A DNA stretch of 64,000 nt from JAIBJN01 sp963775505 (GTDB taxonomy: Bacteria; Actinomycetota; Thermoleophilia; Gaiellales; Gaiellaceae), in contig CAVZIL010000007.1 in NCBI GenBank assembly GCA_963775505.1, positions 434,001 through 498,000 on the forward strand. The letters run 5' to 3'. The notes under the pieces were generated by a model, which was given only the letters and a program-made list of their open reading frames with translations, ran no database searches and was not told where the DNA came from. The position numbers and the translations under genes were made by a program. How positions within the stretch are numbered: position 1 is the first letter of the stretch; each line of letters starts with the position of its first letter. This document shows, in pieces, positions 1 to 8,255 of this stretch.

Positions 1-213
1 CGCGACGTCCTTCTCCCGCGAGACGTCGACCGGCTGGAAGTCCATCTGCCCGCCGGCATCCTTGATCCTCTCGGCCGTCGCCGAGCCGGCCTCGGCGTCG
101 ACGTCGCAGCCCACGACGGTCGCTCCGGCCTGGGCGAACGCCTCGGCGAGGACGGCGCCGCAGCCGCTTGCCGTCCCCGTTATCAGGACGACCTTGCCGT
201 CGTAGGCGAACAC
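1..213 (-). CDS. Short-chain dehydrogenase/reductase, N-terminal part only
   Basis: The gene runs off the left edge, so only the first 71 codons from a GTG start are present. The N-terminus carries the glycine-rich dinucleotide-binding motif of classical SDR enzymes, seen as TGTASGCG near residue 13, followed by an acidic residue in a VVGCDVD segment where the cofactor ribose would bind. The fold is a Rossmann oxidoreductase; the substrate cannot be told. It starts 9 bp downstream of the stop of an XRE-type regulator on the same strand, so the two are probably co-transcribed. The TG-x-x-x-GxG region has Cys before the last Gly, which is slightly unusual. Confidence 0.85.
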   Translation of the reverse strand, partial: MFAYDGKVVLITGTASGCGAVLAEAFAQAGATVVGCDVDAEAGSATAERIKDAGGQMDFQPVDVSREKDVA

Positions 214-222
214 CGGCGCGCC

Positions 223-1116
223 TCAGCGCACGCGCGCGTACGCGCCCGTGGGCTTCGCGTACGGGAGGAGCTCCGGGTCGTAGTACACGAGCTCCATCTC
301 CTCCAGGGCGTCCTTCCTCACCCTCGCGTGCGCCGCCCCGACGACGTGGAAGTCGTCGTGCTCGAGCTCGCCGAAACGCACCTCCCAGATCGCGACCATT
401 TCGCCGCGCGCGTTCTTGCCTCGCGTGAAGGTGCCGTCGCGGTTGGCCAGCACGAAGCGGAACGTCAGGAAGATGCCCTCGGTCGACGCGTCGCTCGCCG
501 GTCGATCCGTCTCCAGGGCCGCGGCCACCTCGAGCTCCGGGAGGCCCTGGCGCAGGGGAAGGAGGCTCGGAGCGTGCTCCGAGCCTTGCTGGACGTAGTG
601 GCCGTTCGAGGCGCGGGCGAGGCTCGCGGTGAGCAGGTTGGCCACGAGCGTCGAGAGCTGCGACAGCTCGACCAGGCGTGCAAGGGGCGGAGAGCCCGAC
701 TCGCGCATCTGCTCGTCGATGAGGTCGAGCCTGCGATAGGCGAGGTCGATCGCCCGTACGATCATGTCCGGCGTCAGCTCGGTGACGTCGGTGAGGTGGG
801 AGCCTTCGCCGAGACGCTCCTGGTTCGCCTGCCTTCCCCGCGGCGCGGAGGGAAGGTCGATGTCCGCGACGACGCCGTTCCCGATGTCCTGCTCCGCGCG
901 CTCCACGAGCTCGGAGAGGCTGAGGCCCAGCGCCTCCGCCAGGTTGGCGGCGACGGCCAGCGTCGGCTGCCGTGAACGTCGCTCGAGCAGGCCGATGTAC
1001 GTGCGATGCACGCCCGCACGGTCGGCGAGCTCGTCCATGGACAAGCCCTCCTGCCGACGTGCGTCAGCAACTTGCTGGGCGACGATGTCGCTTAGCTCGA
1101 TCCCCCGCTCGGGCAT
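223..1116 (-). CDS. XRE-family helix-turn-helix transcriptional regulator with C-terminal domain
   Basis: A 297-residue protein. Residues about 10-70 form a Cro/C1-type HTH (LSMDELADRAGVHRTYIGLLE, with the recognition helix in the second half). This resembles controller-like regulators of the restriction-modification class, but no methylase or nuclease lies nearby. The remaining 220 residues are not a domain I recognise; they include an aromatic/acidic region that could sense a ligand. The ATG start has a GGAGAGG ribosome site upstream. A perfect 14-bp palindrome lies 44 bp upstream of the start, consistent with autoregulation. The SDR gene follows closely on the same strand and is a likely target. 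Confidence 0.8.
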   Translation of the reverse strand: MPERGIELSDIVAQQVADARRQEGLSMDELADRAGVHRTYIGLLERRSRQPTLAVAANLAEALGLSLSELVERAEQDIGNGVVADIDLPSAPRGRQANQERLGEGSHLTDVTELTPDMIVRAIDLAYRRLDLIDEQMRESGSPPLARLVELSQLSTLVANLLTASLARASNGHYVQQGSEHAPSLLPLRQGLPELEVAAALETDRPASDASTEGIFLTFRFVLANRDGTFTRGKNARGEMVAIWEVRFGELEHDDFHVVGAAHARVRKDALEEMELVYYDPELLPYAKPTGAYARVR

Positions 1117-1159
1117 AACGGCCTCTCCAAGGTTGCCAAGGCAGGCCTCGGATTTCTAC

Positions 1160-1173
1160 GAGACTATAGTCTC
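1160..1173. promoter_or_regulatory. Perfect palindrome, probable operator of the XRE regulator
   Basis: GAGACTATAGTCTC is a perfect 14-bp palindrome, AT-rich at its centre in a very GC-rich context. It lies 44 bp upstream of the start codon of the XRE regulator and downstream of the neighbouring small gene. The position fits an autoregulatory operator overlapping the promoter. Binding is inferred only. Confidence 0.5.
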
Positions 1174-1186
1174 TCCCTCCTCCGAC

Positions 1187-1543
1187 TCAGTAATTCCGAG
1201 CCGGCGCGGGTTTCGGCGGGGTTCGATACGGGCTCCGCCAGCCCTGGCCCGGGTCGAAGCCCCAGACCCTGACCAGGTCACGCGCGGTGCTGCGTGCCTG
1301 CGCGTGGCTGTAGGTCCACACGGTCTCGCGGTCGCCGCCCGCCACCCTGACGATCTCGAGCCCGCTCACGATGCCCTCGCGTCCCGGATCGCGGCGCTCG
1401 AGGTAGGCGAAGGCGAAGTCAACGGCTCCACCGAGGTCGGCGGACTCGAAGCGAAGGCCCAGGTCGAGTGCCGGCTCTCCGGCCAGCACCTCGTGGACCT
1501 CGTAGCGCTCGAACTCTGCCGCATGGCTTGCGGTCACGGCCAT
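1187..1543 (-). CDS. Hypothetical protein, 118 aa
   Basis: A small soluble protein without a domain I recognise. It has no signal peptide or membrane segment, a charged C-terminal tail rich in Pro and Arg, and regular GC-biased codon use. The ATG start is preceded by AAAGGAG at good spacing, which supports it as a real gene. It is upstream of, and on the same strand as, the XRE regulator, but the palindrome between them suggests separate transcription. Confidence 0.6.
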   Translation of the reverse strand: MAVTASHAAEFERYEVHEVLAGEPALDLGLRFESADLGGAVDFAFAYLERRDPGREGIVSGLEIVRVAGGDRETVWTYSHAQARSTARDLVRVWGFDPGQGWRSPYRTPPKPAPARNY

Positions 1544-1691
1544 GCTGCGACTCCTTTCCGGTTTGAACGGTAGGAGTCGTCCGCGATCCGTACAATCCCC
1601 CGAACGGGGAACGGGCGCGCCCGCCGCGTCTTTGCCTCAGCGAGGACGCCAGTACCTCGTATGCGGGTTGAGACCGTTTTCCGCTCGACCG

Positions 1692-2654
1692 ATGAGACAT
1701 TCGATGAGAGGGCTCTACGACCTGTGCCGGTCCCCGCGGGGGAAGCTGGTCCTGAACCTGGGGATCGGCCTCTTCGCCGTCACGATCTCGGTGCTCGCGG
1801 CGCGGCATTTCGCCGGCATAGGCTGGCCCTTCAGCGGCGCAAACGGCGGGCTGGTGGCGGCCTCGGGCCTCCTCTTCCTCCTCGCCTACGCGTTCAAGGC
1901 GTACGGCTGGCATCGTCTCTTCGCCCCGCACGAACGTCCGCAGCCGCTGACGCTCGGCGCCGCGTGCGGCGCGGCGAGCGTCACCGGCGCCGCCCTGCCG
2001 GGCCGCTTCGACGACGTCGTCCGCGTCGCGGTCGTCCGCCGGGCGACCAGCGGGCGCGCCGGCGTTGCGCCCGTGTGCCTCTCGCTCTTCATGCTCGGCC
2101 TCGTCGACACGGCCGCGCTCATGCCGCTGGCCGGAACCGCAGCCGCGACGGCCGACGCGTCCGGCGCCGTGCGGGCCGCGCTGGCGGTGGTCGCCTTCGC
2201 CGGGCTCGGCGCCGCCGTGGTCATCGCCGTGCTTCCGCGCCTGATCGCGAGCGGGCGGCTCATCCGCTTTCGCCTGGCGCGCTGGCTCGGAGCGCGGGTG
2301 ATCTCACCGCGCGACGCCTGGCAAGCCTGGGTGCTCGTGCTCGCTTCCTGGCTCACGCGCGCGTTCGGCCTCTTCCTCCTGCTTCACGCCCTCGGGTTCG
2401 CGTTCTCGCTGCCGCTCGCGATCGCGTTCCTCTGCGCGGCCGCCGCCTCGGGAGCCCTTCCCATCGCCCCCGCTGGGGCGGCCACTCAGGCCGGCGCGGG
2501 CGCAGCGATCCTCATCGCCAGCGGCGTCGGCACCGCGAACGCCGTCTCCTTCGCCGTCGGCGCGCAGGCGCTGCTCATCGTCGCCGGCGCCGCCGTGCTC
2601 GTCTTCGCCGCGCTCTGGCACGGCGGCCGGCGCCTGGCGCTCGCGGTGCTCTAG
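1692..2654 (+). CDS. Multi-pass membrane protein, lysylphosphatidylglycerol-synthase TM-domain type (UPF0104-like)
   Basis: A protein of about 320 residues that is mostly hydrophobic, with some seven or eight predicted membrane helices. The spacing of helices and the Gly/Ala/Pro-rich loop near the C-terminus resemble the flippase-like membrane domain shared by MprF and UPF0104 proteins. No soluble synthetase domain is attached. The function is therefore only inferred as lipid handling or flipping. I chose the ATG at 1692, where the MRHSMRGL segment precedes the first helix; an ATG at 1704 is equally possible. The long upstream extension of the open frame looks non-coding. Confidence 0.65.
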   Translation: MRHSMRGLYDLCRSPRGKLVLNLGIGLFAVTISVLAARHFAGIGWPFSGANGGLVAASGLLFLLAYAFKAYGWHRLFAPHERPQPLTLGAACGAASVTGAALPGRFDDVVRVAVVRRATSGRAGVAPVCLSLFMLGLVDTAALMPLAGTAAATADASGAVRAALAVVAFAGLGAAVVIAVLPRLIASGRLIRFRLARWLGARVISPRDAWQAWVLVLASWLTRAFGLFLLLHALGFAFSLPLAIAFLCAAAASGALPIAPAGAATQAGAGAAILIASGVGTANAVSFAVGAQALLIVAGAAVLVFAALWHGGRRLALAVL

Positions 2655-2729
2655 GGACAAGAGCTCCTAACACAATGAGGAGCGCTGCCGTCTGGCCGCG
2701 CTGGGCGGCCCGAGGCCGTGTCCTCGGTC

Positions 2730-2757
2730 GCGGCCATACCGCTGTGGGTATGGCCGC
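2730..2757. terminator. Strong hairpin between convergent genes
   Basis: GCGGCCATACC and its exact reverse complement form an 11-bp stem with a 6-nt loop, 73 bp after the stop of the membrane gene and 67 bp before the end of the convergent bcp. The position suits a bidirectional terminator. There is no T-run, which is common in high-GC actinobacteria. Confidence 0.55.
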
Positions 2758-2823
2758 TCCCTGCGTCCTTGCCTCGAACCACCCATCGCACCCAGTCGGC
2801 GGGCCATCATTCTGTCAGGAGCT

Positions 2824-3279
2824 CTACGGAAGGGCGGCCAGCACCTTGTCGGCGTGGCCGTCCGGGCTGACGCCGAGCATAGCCTCCGCGACGTTTCCGT
2901 CGGCGTCGATCACGAACGTCGAGCGGTTGATCCCCATGGACTTCTTCCCGTACGCGTCCTTCTCGACCCAGACGCCGTAGAGCTCGGCGACCTCGTGCTC
3001 CGGGTCGGCGAGGAGCGTGAAAGGCAGGCCGTACTTCTCCTTGAACTCGACGTGGGAGGCGACCGTGTCCGGGCTGACGCCGAGAACGGTCGCGCCACGC
3101 TCCCGGATCTCGCCGTAGACGTCCCGGAGCCCGCACGCCTGCTTCGTACACCCAGGCGTGTCGTCCTTGGGATAGAAGTAGAGCAAGACCGGTCGCCCGC
3201 GCAGACCGGAGAGCGAGATGTCCTCACCCGAGTCCGCCTGCAAGCTGAAGTCAGGTGCCTGCTGGCCTTCGCGTACCAC
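2824..3279 (-). CDS. bcp: Thioredoxin-dependent peroxiredoxin, Bcp/PrxQ type
   Basis: A 151-residue AhpC/TSA-fold protein of the usual length for the family. The peroxidatic cysteine is Cys44 in the TPGCTKQAC motif, and Cys49, five residues later, is the resolving cysteine typical of PrxQ enzymes. It reduces hydrogen peroxide and organic hydroperoxides in the cytoplasm using thioredoxin. The GTG start has a very strong AAAGGAGGAGG ribosome site. It is monocistronic and convergent with the preceding membrane gene, with a hairpin between them. Confidence 0.95.
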   Translation of the reverse strand: MVREGQQAPDFSLQADSGEDISLSGLRGRPVLLYFYPKDDTPGCTKQACGLRDVYGEIRERGATVLGVSPDTVASHVEFKEKYGLPFTLLADPEHEVAELYGVWVEKDAYGKKSMGINRSTFVIDADGNVAEAMLGVSPDGHADKVLAALP

Positions 3280-3583
3280 GTCTCCTCCTCCTTTACGTGC
3301 TCGCCGTCAGACCGGCCTCGCCTCGCAGCCGCGACGCACCTCTCCACCGCATACGTCGGTGCCGGCCCGCCGAGTTCAGCGGCAGCCGCGCACTGCCAAT
3401 CCGAGACCGTGACGATCATCGGTACTCGCATGAGCTCGCACGCTACCCGGTCGCGTCGAGCGGTGCGGCGACGTAGCCCCGCGGTCGCACGCGGCCAGCG
3501 GAACGGCCGCCACGAGGGCCGCGAAGGTGACGGCCGCGCGTCCGGCTGGGGCCAGGAGGCGAGCATAGTAGGCTGGCAAAACG
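3280..3583. other. Intergenic region, no supported gene
   Basis: A 304-bp divergent region between bcp and the next membrane gene. Short open frames cross it on the minus strand, one with a lipoprotein-like hydrophobic stretch. They overlap the start of the plus-strand gene and lack a convincing start, so I do not call them. Promoters of both flanking genes must lie here. Confidence 0.5.
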
Positions 3584-3940
3584 GTGCGCGAGCTGCACGC
3601 ATGGAACGCCGTCCTCCTGATCGTCGCCAACGGGCTCGCGGCCGGCTGGGGGCTGATCTACGTCTGGCGCAAGCGGACGCCGGGGCGGATCTACGCCCAC
3701 GCGCTCGCGCTCGCACAGGCGCTCCTGATCGCCCAGGTGGCGCTCGGCCTGCTGTTGCTCTCCGACGGAAGCGTCTCGCCCGATCGGCTGCACGCCGTCT
3801 ACGGCGCCCTCGCCCTGCTCGCCGCCCTCTCGCCGTGGGTGTACGCGCCGCCGGTGCCGGCGAAGCGGCTCCTCTGGTTCTCCGGAGCCGCGCTCCTCGC
3901 GACGGCCCTCTCGATCCGCGCCTACACGACCGGATTGTGA
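3584..3940 (+). CDS. Small integral membrane protein, four helices
   Basis: 118 residues with four clear hydrophobic helices and little else. The GTG start at 3584 places the first helix at residue 9. The downstream gene starts inside its stop codon (GTGA), so the two are translationally coupled and probably form a membrane complex or act in one pathway. I do not recognise the family. A cupredoxin lipoprotein and HemQ lie just beyond, which hints at a respiratory or redox context, but this is inference. Confidence 0.7.
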   Translation: MRELHAWNAVLLIVANGLAAGWGLIYVWRKRTPGRIYAHALALAQALLIAQVALGLLLLSDGSVSPDRLHAVYGALALLAALSPWVYAPPVPAKRLLWFSGAALLATALSIRAYTTGL

Positions 3941-4305
3941 ACGTCTCCCCGACCTTGCGCGCGTTCGCGATCCTGGTCCTGATCGCCGCCGTGATCACAG
4001 CGTTCCAGCTGGGCTTCGGGCTCGAGGTGATCGTGCAGTTCCTGCAGGTCCTCTTCCTGGTGGCGATCGCCTACGTCCTCTTCATGCTCTGGCGCCGGAA
4101 CCGCGAGGACATCGCCATGTGGTCGGGACGGTCGCGGGTGGTGTTCTACGGCGGGGCGGCCCTCTCGATCGCCGCCGTCGGCCTCGCCTTCACGCCGTGG
4201 TTCCCGAACAGCGGGCTCGAGACGGTCGTCTGCATCGCCGCCGTCGCCGCCGGCGTCTTCGGCATGTGGCGCGTCTGGCGCGACGAGCACACGTTCGGCT
4301 ACTAG
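3937..4305 (+). CDS. Small integral membrane protein, three helices
   Basis: 122 residues, starting at the GTG of a GTGA overlap with the previous gene. Three hydrophobic helices are visible at about residues 8-45 (possibly two close helices), 62-80 and 92-108, with a WRRNRED loop on the cytoplasmic side. No family is recognised. It converges on the cupredoxin gene, with only 6 bp between the two stop codons. Confidence 0.7.
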   Translation: MNVSPTLRAFAILVLIAAVITAFQLGFGLEVIVQFLQVLFLVAIAYVLFMLWRRNREDIAMWSGRSRVVFYGGAALSIAAVGLAFTPWFPNSGLETVVCIAAVAAGVFGMWRVWRDEHTFGY

Positions 4306-4311
4306 TAGGTC

Positions 4312-4668
4312 CTAGCCGACCCTCACCTCGCCCTCCATGTCCCGCGGATGGAGGGTGCAGACGTAGTGGAACGCGCCTGTCCGTGGGAACTCCCGGGAGT
4401 ACGTCTCGCCGGGCTCGAGCTCGGCGGTCTCGGAGTCGCCGTCGAACCGGATCGTGTGCGTGAAGCTGTCCTCGTTTTCCCAGGTGACGGTCGCGCCCGG
4501 CTCGACCTCGATCACCGCCGGCTCGAAGCGGTAGCTCTTCGGGAGCGAGACCGCAGTCGTGGCGATCGGATCGGCATCGAGGGGGTCCCCGCCGCAGCCC
4601 GCCGCCGGGAGGGCGGCGAGCGCGGCGGGGAGGAGGAGGGGGAGGAGGAGACTCCGGTGCGGGGTCAC
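4312..4668 (-). CDS. Cupredoxin-domain (plastocyanin-like) lipoprotein
   Basis: A 118-residue exported protein. It has a signal peptide ending in a lipobox with Cys25 (LPAAGC), so it should be anchored outside the membrane. The rest is a plastocyanin/azurin-like domain. The type I copper ligands are all visible: His71 in FTHTIRF, then Cys104, His107 and Met111 in HYVCTLHPRDM. It would carry single electrons between membrane redox partners. The GTG start overlaps the expected stop of the upstream membrane gene (GTGA). Confidence 0.88.
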   Translation of the reverse strand: MTPHRSLLLPLLLPAALAALPAAGCGGDPLDADPIATTAVSLPKSYRFEPAVIEVEPGATVTWENEDSFTHTIRFDGDSETAELEPGETYSREFPRTGAFHYVCTLHPRDMEGEVRVG

Positions 4669-4984
4669 GCGCCCCCCGGCTCGAGGGAGGCTCGTCGGGG
4701 TGCCGCGACCCGCGCGACGCGGCGACGAAGACGAGCACGAACGCGGCGAGATCGAGGACCTCGCTGATCGTGTGCGCGAAGAGGAACACGGTCCAGTCGA
4801 GGTGGTACGTCATGTAGCTCAGCTCGGCGAGGGCATAGAGGGAGAACGCCCACGTCAGGAGCGAGAGCCCGCGGACGTGCGCGAGCCACGCGAAGGTCGC
4901 CCCGATGGCAAACGCGGCGATGTGCACCGCGAGGAAGAACCCCATCGGCAGCTCGTTGATCCAGTCACCCCAGGGCATGGACAC
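4665..4984 (-). CDS. Small membrane protein, frame broken near its 3' end
   Basis: About 106 residues with three hydrophobic helices at roughly residues 14-32, 40-58 and 66-88. As written, the frame passes through a run of six Gs (minus strand, about 4672-4677) and continues through the whole cupredoxin gene as low-complexity Arg/Pro sequence. Adding one G to the run gives a clean stop that overlaps the cupredoxin GTG start as GTGA, the arrangement used elsewhere in the window. I therefore read this as a one-base deletion, most likely a sequencing error. The family is unknown. Confidence 0.6.
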
Positions 4985-5041
4985 CTCCGTCGTCGGTTAC
5001 GGAGATTGGTGTCGCCGGGGAGCCGGCTCTTACCGGTGCCC

Positions 5042-5746
5042 TTACGAGGTGACGCGCGTCGAGGCGCCGTCGAGCGAGTCGAGGATCTCGCGGATCTCGA
5101 TCGCCGTCCCGACGAAGATCGGCGTGTCGCGCTCCGTGTAGCGGCTCGCCTCGGTCTCGCGGAGCGTCTTCATCAGCTGGAGGAAATCCGAGGGCTCCTC
5201 GCACTCGAAGGCGGTCATGAACTCCTGGTCGTCGATCCCGAAGGAGTACGTCGTGTGGTTCGTGATCGTGACGAAGCGGCTGCCGACTGCCGCGTGCTCC
5301 TGCATCGCGCGCCGGCGGTCGTCCATGGGCAGGGAGTACCACTCCCGCTTCTTCACGAAGGGGTAGACGACGAGGTAGGGCGCTCCTCGCGGGACGACGC
5401 GCCGCGGGCGCTTGCTCTTCTGGTCGAAGTACTGCGACGGCTCGGCGGCAGCCAGGTAGGAGTACGGCGTCCTCAGCCAGCCGGCGAGCGGCGTCCCGTT
5501 CAGCGCGGTGCCGAGCTCGCGGAGGTCGTCGTAGCGCTCCGTGAGCTTCCAGAGCATGAAGTCGGCCTCGGGCCGGACGCCGACGAGGCTGTAGGAGCGG
5601 AGCTCCATGCGCTCGGCCCACTCCTCGACCACCTCGGCGAAGGCGTCCTTGGCGGCCGCGCGCTCCTCGATCGGGAGCCGGAGCCACGTCGGATCGGCCT
5701 TGTAGAGCGTGTACGCGACGTATTGGGTCGAAGTCTCGCCAGACAC
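5042..5746 (-). CDS. hemQ: Coproheme decarboxylase HemQ (chlorite dismutase-like family)
   Basis: 234 residues, the normal length. HemQ decarboxylates Fe-coproporphyrin III to haem b in the coproporphyrin-dependent pathway of actinobacteria and firmicutes, using peroxide. The C-terminal half shows the family signature TYSFGIDDQEF. The likely axial haem ligand is His164, just before it, and the catalytic tyrosine is Tyr137 in WYSLP. The distal Arg of true chlorite dismutases is not evident, so HemQ is preferred. No other haem-synthesis gene lies adjacent. Confidence 0.9.
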   Translation of the reverse strand: MSGETSTQYVAYTLYKADPTWLRLPIEERAAAKDAFAEVVEEWAERMELRSYSLVGVRPEADFMLWKLTERYDDLRELGTALNGTPLAGWLRTPYSYLAAAEPSQYFDQKSKRPRRVVPRGAPYLVVYPFVKKREWYSLPMDDRRRAMQEHAAVGSRFVTITNHTTYSFGIDDQEFMTAFECEEPSDFLQLMKTLRETEASRYTERDTPIFVGTAIEIREILDSLDGASTRVTS

Positions 5747-5853
5747 GGCTCAATCGTACCCACTCGTGTGACGGCTTCCCTCCTAGCCTGAGGATGGGCG
5801 CGGCGCGTCCGCCGGCGGGCAGGCGGGCGCGCCCGCGACCGTGAAGTAGGCAC

Positions 5854-7161
5854 CTACATGTCGGTAGCGAGAGTGGCCCAGCCGAAGCGCTCGGCCCCGA
5901 CCGGGCTGCCGTCGAGCGGGTCGAAGAACTCGTTGAAGCCTCCGCGCTCGACCGCATCGCGGGAGCGCTCGGCGATCCGCTCCGCGACCTCGTCGAAGCC
6001 GTGACCGCGGAGGCCGTGGACGAGGAACCAGTTGGTGTTCAGGGAGAGCGGCCCGCGCCAGATGAAGCGGAGGCCGCGCAGGCGGTGGTCGCGGAGGAAC
6101 GTCGGCTCGTCGAGAGCGACGGACGGCACCGGATAGGGCGAGCCGAACGTGCGCGGGTCGGCCAGGTGCTCGACCAGTCGAGCGGCGATCTCCGGCGGGA
6201 GGTCCGGGAGGACGAGCGGCATCAGCCCGTGGATCGTCTTCACCCGCGACCGCCGCTCGTCCGGCCCGGCGAGGTTGACGAAGAGGCCCAGACGCTCGTC
6301 CCAGCACCGCTCGAGAAGCGCCTCCGTGACGCGGTCGGCCGTCCGGGCCGCCCAGCGCGCCGTCGCGTCGCGTCCGGCCTGGGCCGCCAGCCGCGCCAGC
6401 GCGCGCAATCCCTGGCCGTAGACGGCGTTCACGAGCAGGTCCTCCAGATGGTGGCCGTACCGGCGGAAGATCGTCTCGACGTCGTAGTTCGCCAGCTTGT
6501 TCCGAAGCTGCGGCAGCCGCGTCCGCAGGAAGAGCGCCGCCGGCGTGGGCCGCCGGACGCCGATCGCCTCGTCGTAGGCGGGGCTGAAGTCGAGCCCGCT
6601 CTCGAACTGCGAGACGATCGAGATCAGCCCGTCGTCGTCCGGGTCGCGAAGGCCGGCGAGGTACCGGTAGTAGCGCTCCAGCCCGGGGAGAGCCTCCGCG
6701 AGGAAGCCGGCGGCTCCGGCGCCGACGACCCGCTCCACGGCCTGCGCGAGCACCGGCGGCTGCATCTGCGCCGTCGTGTGCGGCGTGCGATGGAAGGGGA
6801 CGCGCCCGCTCGTCCGGCTCTCGAGATGGTGCCACTGGAGCCGTGAGACGAGGTCGCCCTTCCAGAAGACGACGTGCGGGATGAGTCCGTCCGCTTCCTG
6901 GACGGCGAAGAGGCCGCGCAGCTCGTCGGCCGCCCGTTCAGGGTCGAAGCGCGACCAGGCGATGGCGTGGAAGCACGAATCCCAGAACCACTGGAACGGG
7001 TAGTCGCGCACGCTCGGCACCGTGAACCGGTACAGCCGGCCGTCCAGCTCGCCGGTCTGCGTGTTCGCCTCGAGCAGGTCGTGCGCGCGCTCGTCGAGCG
7101 TCGTCTGGGTGCCGGTCGCCGCTATCCCTTCACCGTAGGCGAGGGGCGCCGGCGCATCTAC
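5854..7161 (-). CDS. MGH1-like glycoside hydrolase (alpha/alpha-toroid family)
   Basis: About 435 residues resembling the mannosylglycerate/glucosylglycerate hydrolase group of GH63-like (alpha/alpha)6 enzymes. Characteristic segments are YPFQWFWDSCFHAI near the N-terminus, IPHVVFW, and RGPLSLNTNWFL near the C-terminus. It probably hydrolyses an alpha-linked sugar from a compatible solute or oligosaccharide; the substrate is not proven. The start is a problem. No ATG, GTG or TTG occurs in frame before the conserved region. The best in-frame candidate is GTA at 7161, overlapping the TAG stop of the upstream c-di-AMP synthase gene (GTAG). A hidden indel after the ATG at 7157 is the alternative. 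Confidence 0.75.
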   Translation of the reverse strand, partial: VDAPAPLAYGEGIAATGTQTTLDERAHDLLEANTQTGELDGRLYRFTVPSVRDYPFQWFWDSCFHAIAWSRFDPERAADELRGLFAVQEADGLIPHVVFWKGDLVSRLQWHHLESRTSGRVPFHRTPHTTAQMQPPVLAQAVERVVGAGAAGFLAEALPGLERYYRYLAGLRDPDDDGLISIVSQFESGLDFSPAYDEAIGVRRPTPAALFLRTRLPQLRNKLANYDVETIFRRYGHHLEDLLVNAVYGQGLRALARLAAQAGRDATARWAARTADRVTEALLERCWDERLGLFVNLAGPDERRSRVKTIHGLMPLVLPDLPPEIAARLVEHLADPRTFGSPYPVPSVALDEPTFLRDHRLRGLRFIWRGPLSLNTNWFLVHGLRGHGFDEVAERIAERSRDAVERGGFNEFFDPLDGSPVGAERFGWATLATDM

Positions 7162-7781
7162 CCCTCGGCCGCGACCGCGAGTGTGACGCCGGCCTCGGGC
7201 ATCTGCCGGACCTCGGCCCGGTGGGCGAAGAGGCTTCCCTTCGACATTAGGAAGAGCTCGGGGATGATCTCGGCCCGCACCTCGCCGCGGGAGTAGACCC
7301 GCACGACGGAGCTCTGCGAAACGACGACGGCGATCGCGCTCGTCGTTCGCGAGATCGAGGCGGCCGCCGCGTGGCGCGTGCCCAGGCCCGGGAGGAAGTT
7401 CTCCGGCGCGGTCACGTCCACGTCGATGAAGCGCCCGGCGGAGAAGAAGGTTCCGTCGTCGGCGAGGAGGAAGGCACCGTCGAGCTGGGCGAGTTCCTTC
7501 ACGGTCTCGCGCAGCTCGGGCCGGTCGATGCGGAGGAGCTCCTCGTCGTGGCCGAAGAGCGGGTCGAGGATCAGCGGCCGCGACTGCTCCGTGACGACGT
7601 CGACGTCGCCGATGACGAAGAGCGTCCCGATCTTCCGCCCCTCGCGCCCCTCGCGGGCAAGCTCGACCGCGAGGTTGACGACCTCCTCGAGCGTCTGCCG
7701 GCGCGTCTCCGAGCAGCGGGTCGTCTCGCAGACCGCGCCGAAGGTCGCGTCCAGCATCTTCTGCCGCCCGTTCAGGTCCAT
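7158..7781 (-). CDS. Diadenylate cyclase (DisA_N/DAC domain), c-di-AMP synthase
   Basis: 207 residues consisting of a DAC domain with an N-terminal extension. It lacks the DNA-binding part of DisA and the membrane helices of CdaA. The catalytic motifs are DGA (residues 101-103) and GTRHAAA (134-140), which replace the canonical DGA and RHRxA, followed by ASISRTTSAIAVVVS. It makes c-di-AMP from two ATP; this second messenger commonly controls K+ transport and osmotic balance. A KhtTU-like K+/H+ antiporter occurs 20 kb away. The overall look is closer to the stand-alone DacZ-type enzymes. It is co-transcribed with the glycoside hydrolase. Confidence 0.85.
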   Translation of the reverse strand: MDLNGRQKMLDATFGAVCETTRCSETRRQTLEEVVNLAVELAREGREGRKIGTLFVIGDVDVVTEQSRPLILDPLFGHDEELLRIDRPELRETVKELAQLDGAFLLADDGTFFSAGRFIDVDVTAPENFLPGLGTRHAAAASISRTTSAIAVVVSQSSVVRVYSRGEVRAEIIPELFLMSKGSLFAHRAEVRQMPEAGVTLAVAAEG

Positions 7782-7823
7782 CCACCGACTCCGAACGAAC
7801 GGGCGCCGCTGTAGATTCCGCGC

Positions 7824-8255
7824 ATGCCGCCCCCCGTGATCCAGCACGTCGACCTCTGCGTCACCGACGTCGACCGCTCGCGCGCGTTCTACCTCGAGCT
7901 CCTCGGGCCCGCCGGGCTCGTCGAGGACGTCCTCTTCCGCAGCTACCGCGGCACGGAGGACATCGTCTACCTGCGCTTCGGCGAGCAGAACCTCGGCCTG
8001 CGGCCGGCCGACGGCGGCGCGCACGAGTACTACGGCGTCGGCCTCGAGCACCTCGCCTTTGAGGTCGAGCGGCGGGAGCAGGTCGACGAGGCGTACGAGC
8101 GCGCGGTGGCCCTGGGCGCCGAGGTCCACTTCCCGCCGGAGGTCGACGCAGACCTGGAGGACTACTACTCGTTCTTCGTCTTCGATCCTGACGGGCTCCG
8201 CATCGAGGTCTTCTGCGCGCCGCCGGCGCCGGCCGAGGGCAGCCGCTGGGCGTAG
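7824..8255 (+). CDS. VOC-family (glyoxalase/dioxygenase fold) protein
   Basis: 143 residues with the paired beta-alpha-beta-beta-beta modules of the vicinal oxygen chelate fold. A metal-type His occurs in IQHVDLCV near the N-terminus, a second His in GLEHLAFEV, and a C-terminal acidic residue in DPDGLRIEVF, giving a plausible H-H-E metal site. The substrate is unknown; lactoylglutathione lyase-like or dioxygenase-like roles are possible. It ends inside the start region of the sirtuin gene, suggesting co-expression. Confidence 0.85.
   Translation: MPPPVIQHVDLCVTDVDRSRAFYLELLGPAGLVEDVLFRSYRGTEDIVYLRFGEQNLGLRPADGGAHEYYGVGLEHLAFEVERREQVDEAYERAVALGAEVHFPPEVDADLEDYYSFFVFDPDGLRIEVFCAPPAPAEGSRWA

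Noticed and set aside
3376..3630. Possible minus-strand lipoprotein of 84 codons
   Set aside because: It has a hydrophobic stretch with a Cys, but overlaps the start of a convincing plus-strand membrane gene and has no good ribosome site.
5854..7785. Longer 643-residue reading of the glycoside hydrolase from 7785
   Set aside because: The extra 200 residues are the c-di-AMP synthase gene read in another frame, with Arg/Gly/Pro-rich low complexity. The synthase frame has clear motifs and is preferred.
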